Position numbers and translations under genes: made by a program. Under the pieces are notes generated by a model. That model did no database searches and was not told the origin of the DNA. It saw only the letters and a program-made list of their open reading frames with translations. A DNA stretch of 64,000 nt from assembly GCA_025738555.1 (NCBI GenBank), contig JAOVFP010000009.1, forward strand, positions 3,410,001 to 3,474,000, in the 5' to 3' direction. Within the stretch, counting starts at the first letter, position 1. Each line of letters begins with the position of its first letter. Positions 23,139 to 35,330 of this stretch are shown one piece after another. Source of the DNA: Cyathus striatus. Lineage: Eukaryota > Basidiomycota > Agaricomycetes > Agaricales > Nidulariaceae.

Positions 23139-25003
23139 AGGACCCCAGATTATTACAGTAAAGGTTGTTCCACAGAGTGGACAAAATTTTGGGAATTTTG
23201 GCCCTTTGTGGAGGAGGATATTTGCTTGGGGGTATCCTCTCAACAAAGAAATCATGCAAGTGGTTGGTGCATCCATCCAACCTTCAGATCCAGTGAGCAT
23301 GCATTTGAGAGAGAGAAATGGGGGGAAATGTGAAGCTGGATTTCTCAAGGCATACATATGACAGTTATGTAGGTATGTAACACAAGGTAAACAGGAGTAT
23401 GTAAGGAGTGAGGTAACGGAAATGAAAAACGCATTTTTACCATGCAGGCAGAATGCCTGCTCTACACCTTATGTCATTCCAAAACTGGACAAATTTGAGG
23501 CCTTGGGACGAAAAAGACATTCCAAAAGTATGGACAGTGATCACCCTATGTCATACAGGTCGTTCCAGCCAGACGGACACCGATGAGTGCCAAAGGTCTT
23601 ATGTAAGGGTTAGAGTTTAAACAATTATGACCCAAGTCTATGTGTAGCTTATAAGTAAGGCTACTGGCTACTGGCAAAATGGCAAATGCAGTGATGAACA
23701 TACTGTAATTTCAGTTACCCACATGACTGATTTTTGCCGGGAAAAGCTCATACAAGAATGTCATACTGTATTGAGCAAAATCCTACCTAACAATATAGCT
23801 ATTGGGACAGGACCAACAAGGAAAACATACTGGGAGCAAGCGGATAGGGGCAGGCAGACCATCACTTTGCAGTTGAACAACTTATAACTCAGGCTGTTGA
23901 GATGCACTCCTTGCTGGTAAATATTACGAATAGAAAGGAATCTAATAGTATTATTACTTATACATTGGAAAAGGACCACTAGCCAAGGTATGGATATTTT
24001 ATGTTGGCCTTAAGCTTGCTAGATTGAAGCCTTCAAAGTGTACTGCTAAGTACCTGCTGTTCCCACTCTGATGGCTAGAGAGGATGACTATACAATACAT
24101 AGCATGACCATGAAACCAACATTGCTTGAGGGCTGTATTGTATGTTTCTTTCAGAGTACAGACTGCATTGAGGAAGACTCAACCTTAACAATCAGACACC
24201 ACTGTTCAAAGTTTTGTTGGTTCAACTGGATGCATGTGCATGGTTACTTATATTTACTTATAGATTGAAGTTGAGTCGTCATAGGAGATTAACTATTTGT
24301 TAATGCCATACGATAAGATTCAGATTGGTAGAGTATATTTATCCACCCACAAGGAGTTGTTACTTACAGCATTCAAAGATGTCACTAGAACACACACGGT
24401 CCAAGGATGAAGCCACCTGTGTTAGTAACTAGCAACAATTACAAGTAACGTCATGAATGACAATTCACAATTCACATCAATGCCTACTAAAACTGCTGCC
24501 AGCTCATGTCTCATTATTCTTCAGTTTACACGAAGTGATAGCTTTGTGCTATTACATCTTCCCAAATCTATCTCAAAAATTGGTTTTAAAGTACTGCAAG
24601 GCAACAAGGACTCAATGTCAAGCTCTGAGCTTTATGAACAGCTGGACTTCATGTTTAATGCAATTAAAATTCGAAATGAGGTGTTTACAAGTTGAAAATT
24701 GTTTGAGTTGTGGAACAAGCAGTTAGTATTTAAAGCACTTGAAATCGCCATAATTGAATTTTAAAAGCTCCCCAAAGCCCAGAAACCTCAAAACCATCAA
24801 AAATACCGCTTCTAGAGGTCGTTCCGAAATTTCGGACAAAAATTGACCTCCGGAAGGTCGTTCCGCATTTTCCGGACAAACTTCGAAGAAAAATTGCTAT
24901 GTCGTTCCGAAAACGGACAAAATTTTGCAAAACCTGAACGGACAGAAATTCGAAAAATGGGGTATTTTTCGGAACGACCTTTACCGTAATAATCCGGGGT
25001 CCT
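23139..25003. mobile_element. Non-autonomous hAT-like DNA transposon, 1.87 kb
   Basis: Flanked by a perfect 8-bp duplication GCGTAAAG (23131-23138 and 25004-25011). Terminal inverted repeats of about 34 bp begin AGGACCCC; the right copy continues GGATTATTACGGTAAAGGTC and the left has A, A and T at its three CpG positions. Subterminal motifs GTCGTTCCG...CGGACAAA recur near the right end (about 24,810, 24,860, 24,900), with CpG-decayed versions on the left (about 23,165, 23,470). No transposase: the interior ORFs are short and unrecognised. The 8-bp duplication suggests hAT; P or Zisupton/KDZ families also make 8-bp duplications and are not excluded. Confidence 0.8.
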
Positions 25004-25011
25004 GCGTAAAG

Positions 25012-26153
25012 CTGGGTGCTACATCGATTTGCAATTAGCTGTAAATCAAGATTGCTAATCGGCAAGTAAGTTGCCAAAGCGCGGACCGGCTTTCCATAGC
25101 TCTGTACAGCTCTGAGATGAACGATGGACCATCGAGTGTTCCGGCTCACTTTATCTTGCTCAACACGCTGTTTTTCAACTGATATAATATTTTATTAAGT
25201 TTTTTATACAGGCGTATTAGATAGAGTTCAATATGAAGTCCTTCGAGAGAACATCTAGAGGAGAACCACGATAGATGGTGCACATGGCTAGAGTTCGGGT
25301 CTTTTGACTCTCGTGGCAGGACTGGAGTTTCGCAGCAACGGTACTCCATGATTTTTTATATTACTCAGCAGAACTCAATTAAAATGCTAGGAAGTGGATC
25401 AGGGAATGTAGACGTGAATTCTTCAATGTATAAACAAGCAGAAGTTTCTATCTTCTGTAAGGAGGAAAAGTCTGACGATGGATGTTGATGGACTGCTTTG
25501 CGGTGTATGATGTGTGTATGATATTTCCTGCGTTTAATATGAATAGACGCAGGTGTCCTCACATTGCAGTGTGTATCCTAGACACATTTAGTTTCTGAGA
25601 ACTTGAGTAGGAAGTATTGGTCGATCAGGTGCGGTACTTTACTTATATTCTCCTTTCCATTTAATCTCCAAGACAGAACCTCAGGAAGTAGGCACAGGTA
25701 CAACAAAAGTAGGTCATACGTAGAATGTTCGAGCCCGTTGTTGTGCTAATCTTAGACTAGTACCTGAAACTACGCCTTCCTCTCCAAGAAAGGGACAAGA
25801 AGCGTAGTTGTTGTACCTGGTTGTCTCTCGAGCTGCACACGCGATCTAACACACCGCTAAAGAATGTCGTGTCGTGAATATGGAATACGTCTGAAGTGGA
25901 TACGAGCAGTATTTGAGGTAGGCAGGAGAACTCTTTTGGTCGTCGTCCATTCTGGAAGTGCGATCGAAAGTGGACTTTCGGTATGATGTATGTCCACAAC
26001 ATCCATTTCTCATTTTTATTCTCGAACTATAGGTCATTTCGTGCGTCAGAGCTGTGTTCATCGCGGTATATAATCCTTTAGTATTCACCTCTAAACTTCA
26101 GCAGTCTTGCTATCGCTCTAACTTTCAACACCGTCTTACACGTAAAAACCAAC
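25012..26153. other. Intergenic region upstream of the secreted-protein gene
   Basis: No supported gene. CpG content is normal again. The 3' part must hold the promoter of the gene at 26,154. A sequence like TATATAATCC lies at about 26,068, roughly 85 bp before the ATG, and may be its TATA element. Confidence 0.4.
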
Positions 26154-27306
26154 ATGCACTTCTCCGCATTCGTCGTTGCAGCTCTTGCTGTTCCCTGTCT
26201 TTCTGCCGCGGTTTCCAACTCTGCGCAGACTGTTCAAAACGACTTCGATTCCCTCTCATCTAAGGCCGCTGCCTTCAACCAGTTCATGAAGCAGACATCT
26301 TGGTCTAAGGCAAGCCTGAATTCGAGGGTCCAGGTAAGTATCGTGATTTTTCTAGTGGCTCCACGCTCATTTCTTTTGGTTATTGTCAGGACGTCAACGA
26401 GTATCTCAATCAACTCACCAGTGCACTGCAGAAGAGTGGCGATGGCCTTAAGGTTTGTTAATCATTGCATTTTTATCACTTTTAATGTAGTGTCTAACCT
26501 GGTGTATCGTAGAAGGACGCTCAATACCAGGCCCAACAAGGTCAACAATTCTCGAATCAACACCTCAGCACTAACGGTCAAGGCCGTCAAGGTGAACAGC
26601 TCCCGGGCCAGAGCGCTAGTGCCATGAACCAGCAACGCGCTTCTCAATCTCAAGATCACAGTTACGGCCAACAACAAGGCGCTGGGTTCTCCAGTTCTGA
26701 ATCCTCCGCTAGTCTCTCCAACTCAGGATATGGCCAGCAGCAAGGCGCTGGGCTCTCCGGTCAGCAGCAAGGCTCCAGGTTCTCTAATTCACAGGTTCAG
26801 GCTCGTTCCCATACCGAGAAATTCAGCGATCATCAGGCCTCTAAGGAGTTCCAGAATGAGAACTGTTACATCGACGGGAACAAAGTCACTTGCATGATGG
26901 ACGTAAGTAGTCGGATGCTCCAAGTCGGCAGTGGAAGTGGCAGTGGTAGCGGATCCAGTGAGAGCCTCATCTCCAGCGTGAACAGTATGGCTACCAACTT
27001 CCAGAGCGCCATCTCGACTTTTGTCGCTAAGAAGGAAGAATTCAGCCAATGCAGTATTACTACGCAAAATCAGCTTCGTCAGGCGCTCTACAACCTCAAC
27101 CAGCGGATGAACGAGTTCGCTGACACCTTTTCCGACTGGGCTCAGGTTAGTTCTCATTCATCTTCTTTTGTTTTATGCTATTCACAATTTCGTATAATGA
27201 CTCGACTTTGTAGGAGTCTCAAAGGAGCCAAGCCTTGGGATTTAAGGAGCAGGTCGCCAGCACTCTTCGTGGTGCTCTCAAGGCTTTCGGGGTCGGTGGT
27301 TACTAA
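26154..27306 (+). CDS. Small secreted Gln/Ser/Gly-rich protein
   Basis: Four exons: 26154-26333, 26390-26452, 26513-27145 and 27214-27306. Introns are 56-68 nt with GTAAGT/GTTTGT/GTTAGT donors, all phase 0, giving 322 aa. The N-terminus is a signal peptide (MHFSAFVVAALAVPCLSAAV), so the product is probably secreted or wall-bound. An amphipathic helical segment (VQNDFDSLSSKAAAFNQF...) is followed by a disordered middle rich in Q, S and G, including repeats of YGQQQGAG and an (SG)n run. A second helical segment (MATNFQSAISTFVAKKEEF...) resembles the first in layout. Three Cys (NCYIDGNKVTC, QCS) lie between. The helical parts loosely recall hydrophobic-surface-binding (HsbA-like) secreted proteins; that link is weak inference. 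A GTAAGT inside exon 3 (about 26,903) could allow an alternative splice. Confidence 0.85.
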
Positions 27307-27489
27307 ATGCGCATCGATGAGGATTTTTTACTCTTCTGCAGAATTGTCCTATGTGATTTTGTTGTGAATTGACATCGATAACGTTGACCGTGATTGAAAT
27401 ATATGTTGTTTTGTGTTTTCGCAAGGCCCTCTGGGCCATTACTTCAGGTTTAAACGTTTCACAGCTGATGACTAGATAGCATGACGTAG

Positions 27490-28530
27490 TATTAACAAAC
27501 ATATTTGAGAAACTAGAAAAAGTTTACACTCCATTCAAATTCTGAACACTGGTTTTACACAGTTGGTTGGACCAATACACCAGTGGCTCCTACGAAGGTT
27601 CGATACAAGCGTGAGCGTATCAGCATTCGTAGCCGATTCTCTAAGTTTATATATATGTAGTAATGAACAGTATAGATGCTTGTAGTGCTAACTTGACAAC
27701 GTATACATCTTTTGTTTTAGTACAGTAATATAAACTTTATAAAGAAAACAAGAAGGCTGACATCTACCATCGCGATACACATGCGATGAGCCGTTTGACT
27801 ATCAGACGATGTGAATGAGTGGAAGCCAGGACACGATGTATTAGAGGAATCTAAGGATATTCATCGAACATTGAAAACCATAGCGTTCTTACTTGAAGAA
27901 AGTTGCCACAAAGGACTGCACTCCAACTGCACTCAGACATCAGCGGTCGCAGCAGAGAATATAAAAGCGCAATTGGAAAATTATATTGAAGCAGGTTTAA
28001 TGCAAACGTCCCATATAGTTATCTAGATTCAGAGTAACGTAAGAGGCAAACCTAAAACCGAATAGCACGACGTCACTATATGTGTTTGAGAAACTAGAAA
28101 AAGTTCCTTGTTTATGCCTACAAACGCACCGAATCACTGATGTAATCCGATACACCAATGGCTCGTACCAAAGTTCGATATAAGTGTGATCGTATCAGCA
28201 TTCGTAGCCGATTTTCTCTTACAGGTCGTATGTATAAGAATGACAAAAAATGAACAAAAACTACTGTCATCTACCATCGTGATATACATGCGGTGAGCCG
28301 TTTGACTATCGGACGATGCGAAAGATTGTAACTCAAGGCAGGATATAGAAGTGAAGGATAATCATCGAGCATTGTTAACAATAGGGTTCTTAGTTAAAGC
28401 AGAGTGTTGGCAGAAAGGACTGCACTCAGACATTCGTGATGTCAGTAGAGAAAATAAAGAGCAATTGGAAAAATATATTATAGCAGGTTCAACGACAACA
28501 TCGAGCACATCAACCACCCTTGCATATATT
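27490..28530 (+). repeat. ~555-bp tandem duplication holding a short duplicated ORF
   Basis: 27,490-28,030 and 28,060-28,530 are diverged direct copies. They share TTTGAGAAACTAGAAAAAGTT, GCATTCGTAGCCGAT, CATCTACCATCGTGAT-like and GAGCCGTTTGACTATC blocks. Each copy has a plus-strand open frame of about 55-70 aa with similar products (IHRTLKTIAFLLEES...KGLHS against NHRALLTIGFLVKAE...KGLHS, then QLE.YI.AG). Protein-level similarity across the copies hints at a past coding role. No introns, signal peptide or known domain are visible. Confidence 0.55.
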
Positions 28531-28699
28531 TATGTAGTTCTCAATGTCAATCACGTACCATGGTATACACCAGAAGGCACCACGGGGAGAGGCATCCGAC
28601 GATTTCGCAATGGTAGATCCGGTAACGTAGGAGACGAAACTAAAATGGAGAGAAAATGTAAGTATTACGTCGATATTAAAAGAAAGTAAGGAGGGAAGG

Positions 28700-29045
28700 G
28701 ATAGTATCAGCGTCTAATTAAAGTCGTCTTGCGTCCTTTGGACGCTCCGTAGTTTATATATGACAAAAGTTTTTAATCATGTACAGCACCCATGTTCAAT
28801 AACAAGTCCCGAAAATAAGTTGCTCACTTTTGAATGGCTGACACCGTCTAGTACTCCTCGTATAGAATCGTAGTGCTCCGTAGGTCCGCTTTTAAAGTCT
28901 GACATTGAGGTCGTTAGTACTGATGATCAGACGATAGGAGATAAAGAAAGAAGTATCAGTGTCTAATTAATAAGTCGTCTCTCGTCCATAGGACGTTCCG
29001 CCGTTTATTGACATAGTTTTTAATCATTTAAAATCATATCTGGAA
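28700..29045. repeat. Short direct repeat, ~255-bp spacing
   Basis: GTATCAGYGTCTAATTAA then GTCGTCT.GCGTCC..TGGACG.TCCG and TTTTTAATCAT occur at about 28,706-28,785 and 28,954-29,025. No gene. Confidence 0.5.
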
Positions 29046-29091
29046 TCATGCTCACCTTTAAAATCGAAGACCCCTCTGCAGCTACGGTACG

Positions 29092-29232
29092 ATGGCACAT
29101 GAGACTACCCCTAACAAGCGAGGACGAGGAGCACGAAATGGCGGCGGCCAGATAGTAGCAGTCTTCAACAACCTCGTGGACATGGCGGATATGTTCAAGC
29201 TATCGAGTGCTGCTTTCGAACGACCGACATGA
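29092..29232 (+). CDS. Possible 46-aa basic micro-ORF
   Basis: ATG at 29092, TGA at 29230-29232. The product has a basic Gly/Arg segment (KRGRGARNGGGQ) followed by a short amphipathic helix (VFNNLVDMADMFKL). It could be a micro-protein, the first exon of a longer gene, or chance. Nothing downstream clearly continues it. Confidence 0.2.
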   Translation: MAHETTPNKRGRGARNGGGQIVAVFNNLVDMADMFKLSSAAFERPT

Positions 29233-30111
29233 GGGATGGACGGGACGATTTCGACATGGACAGAAAGTGGGCGAAAGGAAGAAAGAAAAATAGATCGTGC
29301 GATTAGAGCGCCCTTTTTATATGACTCATGAGGCGCGGATCGAATTTGTGATCGAGCCTCAAGCGAGTGATTTCATCATCGGACGCGCGCGCGTCGGGCA
29401 TTACTAACTCCGCTAGGCTACTTGGCTCTTTATTGAAAGCAGATTAAACGGTTTGACGATATAATTTTGACATTATAGCTTGAGAAGCTCGCTCCAGCCT
29501 CAAGAAATTGGCACTTGATAAGTATTACTTACACCGATACGCGTGAGCGTGCACTCTGCGAGGGCTTGATACCTGGTGGTTGTACTTGAAACATATTCCG
29601 AAATTAGTCAAGTCAGCGGGAAAGGTGTGTTCAACTTCAAACGGTGTAGTATTAGACTTAAGGAATTTAGGACAAGAAATTATGAGTTTCCCCACTCCGG
29701 CGTAAGTATATTCTTCACGAAGTGCCTATGAAAAAAACCTGTCTCTTTTAACCATAAGTACGCCGTGGGGTCGAACCCCGACTACTTTCGGTTTCTTATA
29801 CGAAGAATCCAAGCATAGTATCCAAGTTCGAATCAGCGATGAGTATGTCTATCTTACACTTCAAGCAAATCTATCTCAATGCATAGTATACAGATGTCGT
29901 ATGGTTTATTATATTACATATACTATACACCCAAGGAACAACAGCTGAACACGAAGTACAAGACGAATATATCAACTTATTCACGAATCACAGGACGTAA
30001 GACCAGGGCAGCCGACTATAGAGCTGTATTCTGCAAGCACGATGAGAAACGGATATCGTCGTACGTGCCGAGAGGAAAGGAACTTACTGTAACCGCCAAC
30101 ACCACAAACAT
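29233..30111. other. Intergenic region downstream of the OPT gene
   Basis: No supported gene. A plus-strand frame at 29879-30115 runs into the 3' end of the OPT gene and lacks coding features. Two direct T-box-like GC-rich sequences near 29,760 do not form a tRNA. Confidence 0.4.
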
Positions 30112-33022
30112 CTAGAAGGGCTAGCACAACCCCACCAAGACCTTCTCCTGCGAGAAGGCCAGCCTAGAGATGCGAATGGTAAGTAATGCAATTGCAAGCG
30201 AGGAATCCGATAAAAGCTATCTTACCGAGACAGCGAACATGTACATGTCGTATCCAACTGGACTTCTCTTAAGCCAAATATAGTTGAATACGGATCCAAA
30301 TGCCATCGCGATGGAGTAGTACACTTGGGGAACGACGAAAGCCAGACCAAAAGCGTTCTTTTTAACGAAATTAGTTAGCAAGTTAACTTCATACGCTCTA
30401 CAAAAGACCTGACTGACCCAATTGGGAACGTAGCACCAGTATTTCCTGGGGATCCACCAATGCTTTACAACAACGCTTACAACGCTAAAGATACCTAGAG
30501 CGATAGCTGTATACCCGGAAGACGCAGAGATGGCTGTAATACATGATTAGTATATCTATTTGTTTACGTCCGTTCACAACTTACGAAGCTTGGGAAGAGT
30601 AATGGCCATAGCAACAGCGGCCCACGCAGAGACGGAAGGCATACCGTAAGGGCACGCAACTAACGGATCCGGATACCTATACGAAAATCGTTGGCCTAGA
30701 TTAGAATCGAGGTAAAAGTTTCATTCACAGGATGCAATCTGGCGCCTTCGTGAAAAGGATGAACAGCCCAACGGTAAGGAAGACAGAGACAGTGGCACCG
30801 CAAAGCTGAGCGATGAATTGATTCCTTGGCTTTGCACGGAGGAGGTAACCAGTTTTCATATCGCCAGTCATATCGCAAGCTTGAGCCGCGGAGCCAGCAG
30901 CGACGACGCCACCTGTCAAGTTGAGCATCTGAGCAGCCTTTTGTTCGACATGGGTGCCTCTAGCGATACCTCCCAAGATAAGTTGAGACGCCTAAAAACG
31001 TACGGTAAGAAATTACACTGTCAAAACCGGATTTAGTGACGTACCTTAGCGACAGTCGAAACAGGATTAACATCAGTTTGCCCAGCAGATTGAACGCCGA
31101 TGAAAGAGAAAACGAAGCCTAAGATCAGTGCTAGGATGGCTTCGCCAACGTTCATCTTAAATAATTTAGCAAGTATAACGCATGACGTCACTGTGCTAAT
31201 GAGCAGTCCAGTCGTCCACCACCACGTAGGAACTCGATCTTCGAGAGGAGTCTGGTGAAGATGTTAGTAAATAAAGATCACGCGTGCGTTCATATCACTT
31301 ACTTCATCTTCATCTTCTGCATCAATCTCCTTACGTTTACGGAATAAACGCATAGGATTAAGGTCGGACAATCTTATACCTGAACAACGGTAAGTGATTG
31401 AAAATGATAACATAAAGAGCTGCATTCACTTACTTTTAAAAAGTGGGCCTAAACTGAGAATGATGTCTGCGAAGGAATAAAGTAACATGATCATAATACC
31501 TGGCCAAAGAAGCCAGTAACGTGGAGAAGGATTCCTGGTGAACTCTTCCGGATCAGAGAATGACATTCTAAAGTAAGACACCAATGGAAATTCATCGCTG
31601 ATGGAGGTTCCAAAAGCTAGCCCGTTCTTGACAAGAGAAGGAGCAACTGTGTACAAATGTTAGCAACCGAACATTTTGCAAAAATAATACACGTACTGAT
31701 CCCCCATGCAACGATTGAGCCGCCGACTGAGTATGATATTGATAGTTAATGCATTTAAAAAGGTTATGCGAAGATAAATATTACGAACAGAAACTCCAGC
31801 TAGCGTTTATTCCGCTAAGCATACCGGCTCCGAAGAAAGCAGGAGTGACTTAATCAAAGATGATTAGAATACGTCAATCGAAATGAAATAATCAAGCGCA
31901 CATTGAATGTACCACCCATAATTCTCAAGAGAGATCATACTCGTGAATCCTATACGGTAGAGTGTCCAACCAATGTGCCAGTTATAAAGCTATAATATCA
32001 AAATCAATACCTGCTATAGTATATGTATCAGACGTCTTTACCCACCACACCCGGAGCATATCCAGCCATTACTTTAAACCCCAACGTAGCACAAAAGGAA
32101 TACAAGAGAGCGAGAGACTTCTTCTTCGCAGCAATCATACCACTCTTACCGCGATGTAGAGAGCGAATAGTGTACGCAGTAGCTGCAGGTGTTGGGAACG
32201 TAAGCTTCTGATGCACAATGTAGTATTTGCGCAATGGTATGACGAAGACGATTCCGTAGAACGCAGACACCACATTAAGTGCCAGAAGCTTTCCAATATC
32301 ATCTTGAGGGTACTTTGACAAGAGGTTGAGGCGATACATGGCAGGAATTGCACTGACGAATAGAATACAAATTCCGCCGGTCGCTTGAAATAATTTGTCA
32401 GGAATCTAGTTAAAAGAAACTAATAAAATTTTAGGCGAACCATACCTGTAGCAGCTGTCTGAACTGTGCAGTTCTCCTTTGGCCCGAAATGTCCGCCGAA
32501 TATCTTACTAAGGATGCCAGACTCGGGAACAACACTTGAGATCGATTTCAGAATCGCAAAGCCGAATATAGACTAATGCAATTATTTAGAAGCAAATTCT
32601 TGTGAAATAAATACAACATACACCAAATAGTTGAGGACCGAATGTAAACCCGGTCTTCAAACCAAGGTAAATGTTCGAAGCAGCGACTATCATTATAACG
32701 TTATTAAATCAATACGCGATGACGCCATCGATGTCTATACCGATGGAACCTAGCACACATCCCACAAAAATAGCTCTGAAAGTGAGCTGATGGGTTTCTT
32801 CTACTTCATGAGGATCAATAGGGAATGGACGTGAGCTATAGTAAATAAGTTAGTTTCATGTCGAAGCATTGAAAGAACGAAGTCATACACATCGTGGTCG
32901 TCAATAAAATCCTCCACAAGCTCTACAGATCCTTCCTCCAATTCCTTTTCCTTGGGATAGTCACTGGAATTGGGGGTATCCCTTCGGTGAATGATAGTGG
33001 GCTCGTTAATGGCTGTGCTCAT
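30112..33022 (-). CDS. OPT-family oligopeptide/metal-chelate transporter
   Basis: Multi-exon plasma-membrane transporter of the oligopeptide transporter superfamily. Start ATG at 33022-33020, stop TAG at 30114-30112. The first introns are 32836-32888 and 32687-32740; the second joins GSI to VAASNIYLGLKTGFTFGP, a hallmark OPT segment. Further hallmarks are AQACDMTGDMKTGYLL (about 30,850-30,890), a run of hydrophobic helices throughout, and the C-terminal AGEGLGGVV just before the stop. The cytosolic N-terminus is acidic (KEKELEEGSVELVEDF). Many introns of ~50 nt interrupt it; I saw no frame break after splicing, so it looks functional. It lies immediately left of the giant transposon, whose edge is about 1.9 kb from its start codon. 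Confidence 0.93.
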
Positions 33023-34916
33023 ATCGACTTTCGAAGTAACAGTTACAACCCGCTGGAGACCTAGCTGAGTTGGAAGGTGCTGGCTGAGAGCGAAAGGTGG
33101 AGTGAGGGTTATAATGAACTCTTATCGCAAACTTTTTGTATATATTCCGTATTTGTATTGCTCGATCCTCGATCAATAGAAAGATAAGCACGCGACATTC
33201 TCTTCAGTAAGCTATCAATTCAAGCTGGAAGATATATTCAAACTCGATTGAATCGATTCGCGGGCCAAATGAGGACCCGGCGATCATACCGGCTCGTCAG
33301 AGATAGAACAGTATTTGGCAAAGCTCTCCCATTATTTGGCATTGGCGGCTAGTTTGTGGCATGTTGCCTTGTTTCCTCAAGCGTTCACTTACTGCTGCAT
33401 TGCTCAGTAGAACACACGTTCGAAAAGAATGGACAACTACTATCAAAGAGCGATAGTTATAGATAGTAGTCGTATGATAATTGTATTTACATGAACTTAA
33501 TTAAACACCATGTAAAGTGAGAAGCAAGTGAGATGTTGAGTAAAAGTCTCGCTTGCTTTGGCGAGCGAGGTGAAAAGTTACGGTGCAGTTTGAGTGAAGG
33601 ATCTACCATCGTCATAACTTTATATTCGGTTTGGATTAGATTCTTGCGGTGTGTGCATTACACACACACTAAGTAGAAGCGCAACTGGATGAGCAGACTG
33701 GTTTATCTTAACGTACGAATACCAAACGATCGTAAGATATCTACTCGACCAGTCTGCGCTTACCCCGCAATCGAGAATCGCTGAGTTAGAAACTCTCATC
33801 ACTGTGGGGTAAATGATCGGTCGTGATCGTTGTTGAGGTCAAGTGGAAGTGGAGAAACTGAATATTGATAACGGTCAACCATCTACGTCTCAACCGTTAT
33901 CATTCAGTTGTTATTCAGTTCAAAATCAACAGCATTTCTTATCTGGAAACACATGGTTCTTTAGTCACAAATTATTTATTCAATATTAAGTACTCAGTAC
34001 CGGTCTCTATTCACTGTATACTTACATCACTTGGTATTGGCCTAACTTAATCAGTCTTACTATTGAAATATCGGCCTTTGAACTATTCACAGAAAGGAAG
34101 ATAAGATTGAAAGGTGTGATAAGGTGATTACAGATGATAATACTGCCGGGTCAACTTGAATTAAACGAGAGATTAAGTTAGCAGCTACAGCAAAATATTT
34201 CACAATGTAAAAGTTCACGAGACTGTAATATCTTGATAACAAGACATATTATGCACATATTTATATTTTTATGAAGGTGGGCAGATATACTTAATCGAAA
34301 TTTCGGGGGACAATAAATTGCACTGTAAAAATACATCATAGACCCAGACTCAAAACAACCGGTTGCTTAAATTATCATTTATGAGTGTGCGCAGTACCGA
34401 TTATCGTTGTACAGGTGTGGAATATATGATCCTAGTAGGGTTCCTCAGTCGAAGTTTGGCCATGTACCAAGCTGTTTCAGCTGTGAATAATTAGATGTAA
34501 TCAGGATCTGCCAAGAATAAAATTAGTTCGACAAGCATGGTCACTTCGTTGGTATCAAATATTACATGGTGCACAGAACCACTACACTAGTGAACTGCTT
34601 AGTGGGATCGGATGTCGTGACTTGATTATATTTCGGGATGGGCGTAGAGTGCCATAATTTTAGGACAAGTTGATCCAGCACTGGTGAGTGAATTCTTTCA
34701 ATGAAAAAATTAAATGTCTCCCTCAGAAAAGAACTCATATGCAGAGGATCACTAGTACTACTAGAGTCCTACCTACGACACTACAAGGTAGGTAAGACCA
34801 GTCACCACTTGTCCAATGAGCCATGCAACGGATATACATGTTATTCTATCTTTTAAAAAACATGCTTCAAAAATGCTCCTGACGTAAGATTCTTGTGAAC
34901 ACATCGGAGGTGCAGC
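33023..34916. other. Intergenic region between OPT gene and giant element
   Basis: No gene supported. An imperfect hairpin uses GCAGACTGG (about 33,692) and CCAGTCTGC (about 33,750). The OPT promoter should lie in the first few hundred bases. The element insertion point is at 34,917-34,924. Confidence 0.45.
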
Positions 34917-34924
34917 GATTTGAG
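34917..34924. other. Target site duplication, left (GATTTGAG)
   Basis: GATTTGAG here and again at 62012-62019, exactly outside terminal sequences that align as inverted repeats. Eight bases fits Zisupton/KDZ-type insertion. Confidence 0.85.
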
Positions 34925-35330
34925 GAGGCATGTAGCAGCATATGTGTGGTTCCACAATGGTACATAGATTGAGCCAAACGAGAGGTACATGGGTATGCAC
35001 CTCTAACACTTAGAGGTACATGGGTATGTACCTGGACCTAACATAACATAGTAATTAGTCAGTGCAATGTTTAATACTGAAACCCATGTGGTGATATAAG
35101 ACTACATTTGTATTAGGAAAGTGGTCATACTATGCCACATTGTCAAAATTATAAATATGTGGTTCAGCTAGACCACAATTTTAACGTGCATGAACTACAT
35201 CCTGTTCTCACCTCGACGCCCAAAATTTGAATATCAAGCTACTATAAATGTTAGAATATTATTTTGCGGTTCACTTAGTTGACCATGTGTCTGTAGAATG
35301 TATAAATTGTAACGTGAAATGTAGTCTATA
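34925..35330 (+). repeat. Left terminal inverted repeat (unique part)
   Basis: Aligns with the complement of 61,600-62,011. It contains two direct copies of GAGGTACATGGGTATGYACC (34982-35003, 35013-35035), each an imperfect palindrome with GGTACAT/ATGTACC arms. These are candidate transposase binding sites. Confidence 0.85.

Noticed and set aside
24730..25149. 139-aa minus-strand ORF
   Set aside because: It spans the right terminal repeat and target duplication of the hAT-like element, so it cannot be an ancestral gene.
29755..29800. tRNA-like B-box (GGTTCGACCCC on the minus strand)
   Set aside because: No A-box, acceptor stem or cloverleaf could be built on either strand.
29879..30115. 78-aa plus-strand ORF
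   Set aside because: It overlaps the 3' end of the OPT gene antisense and lacks coding features.
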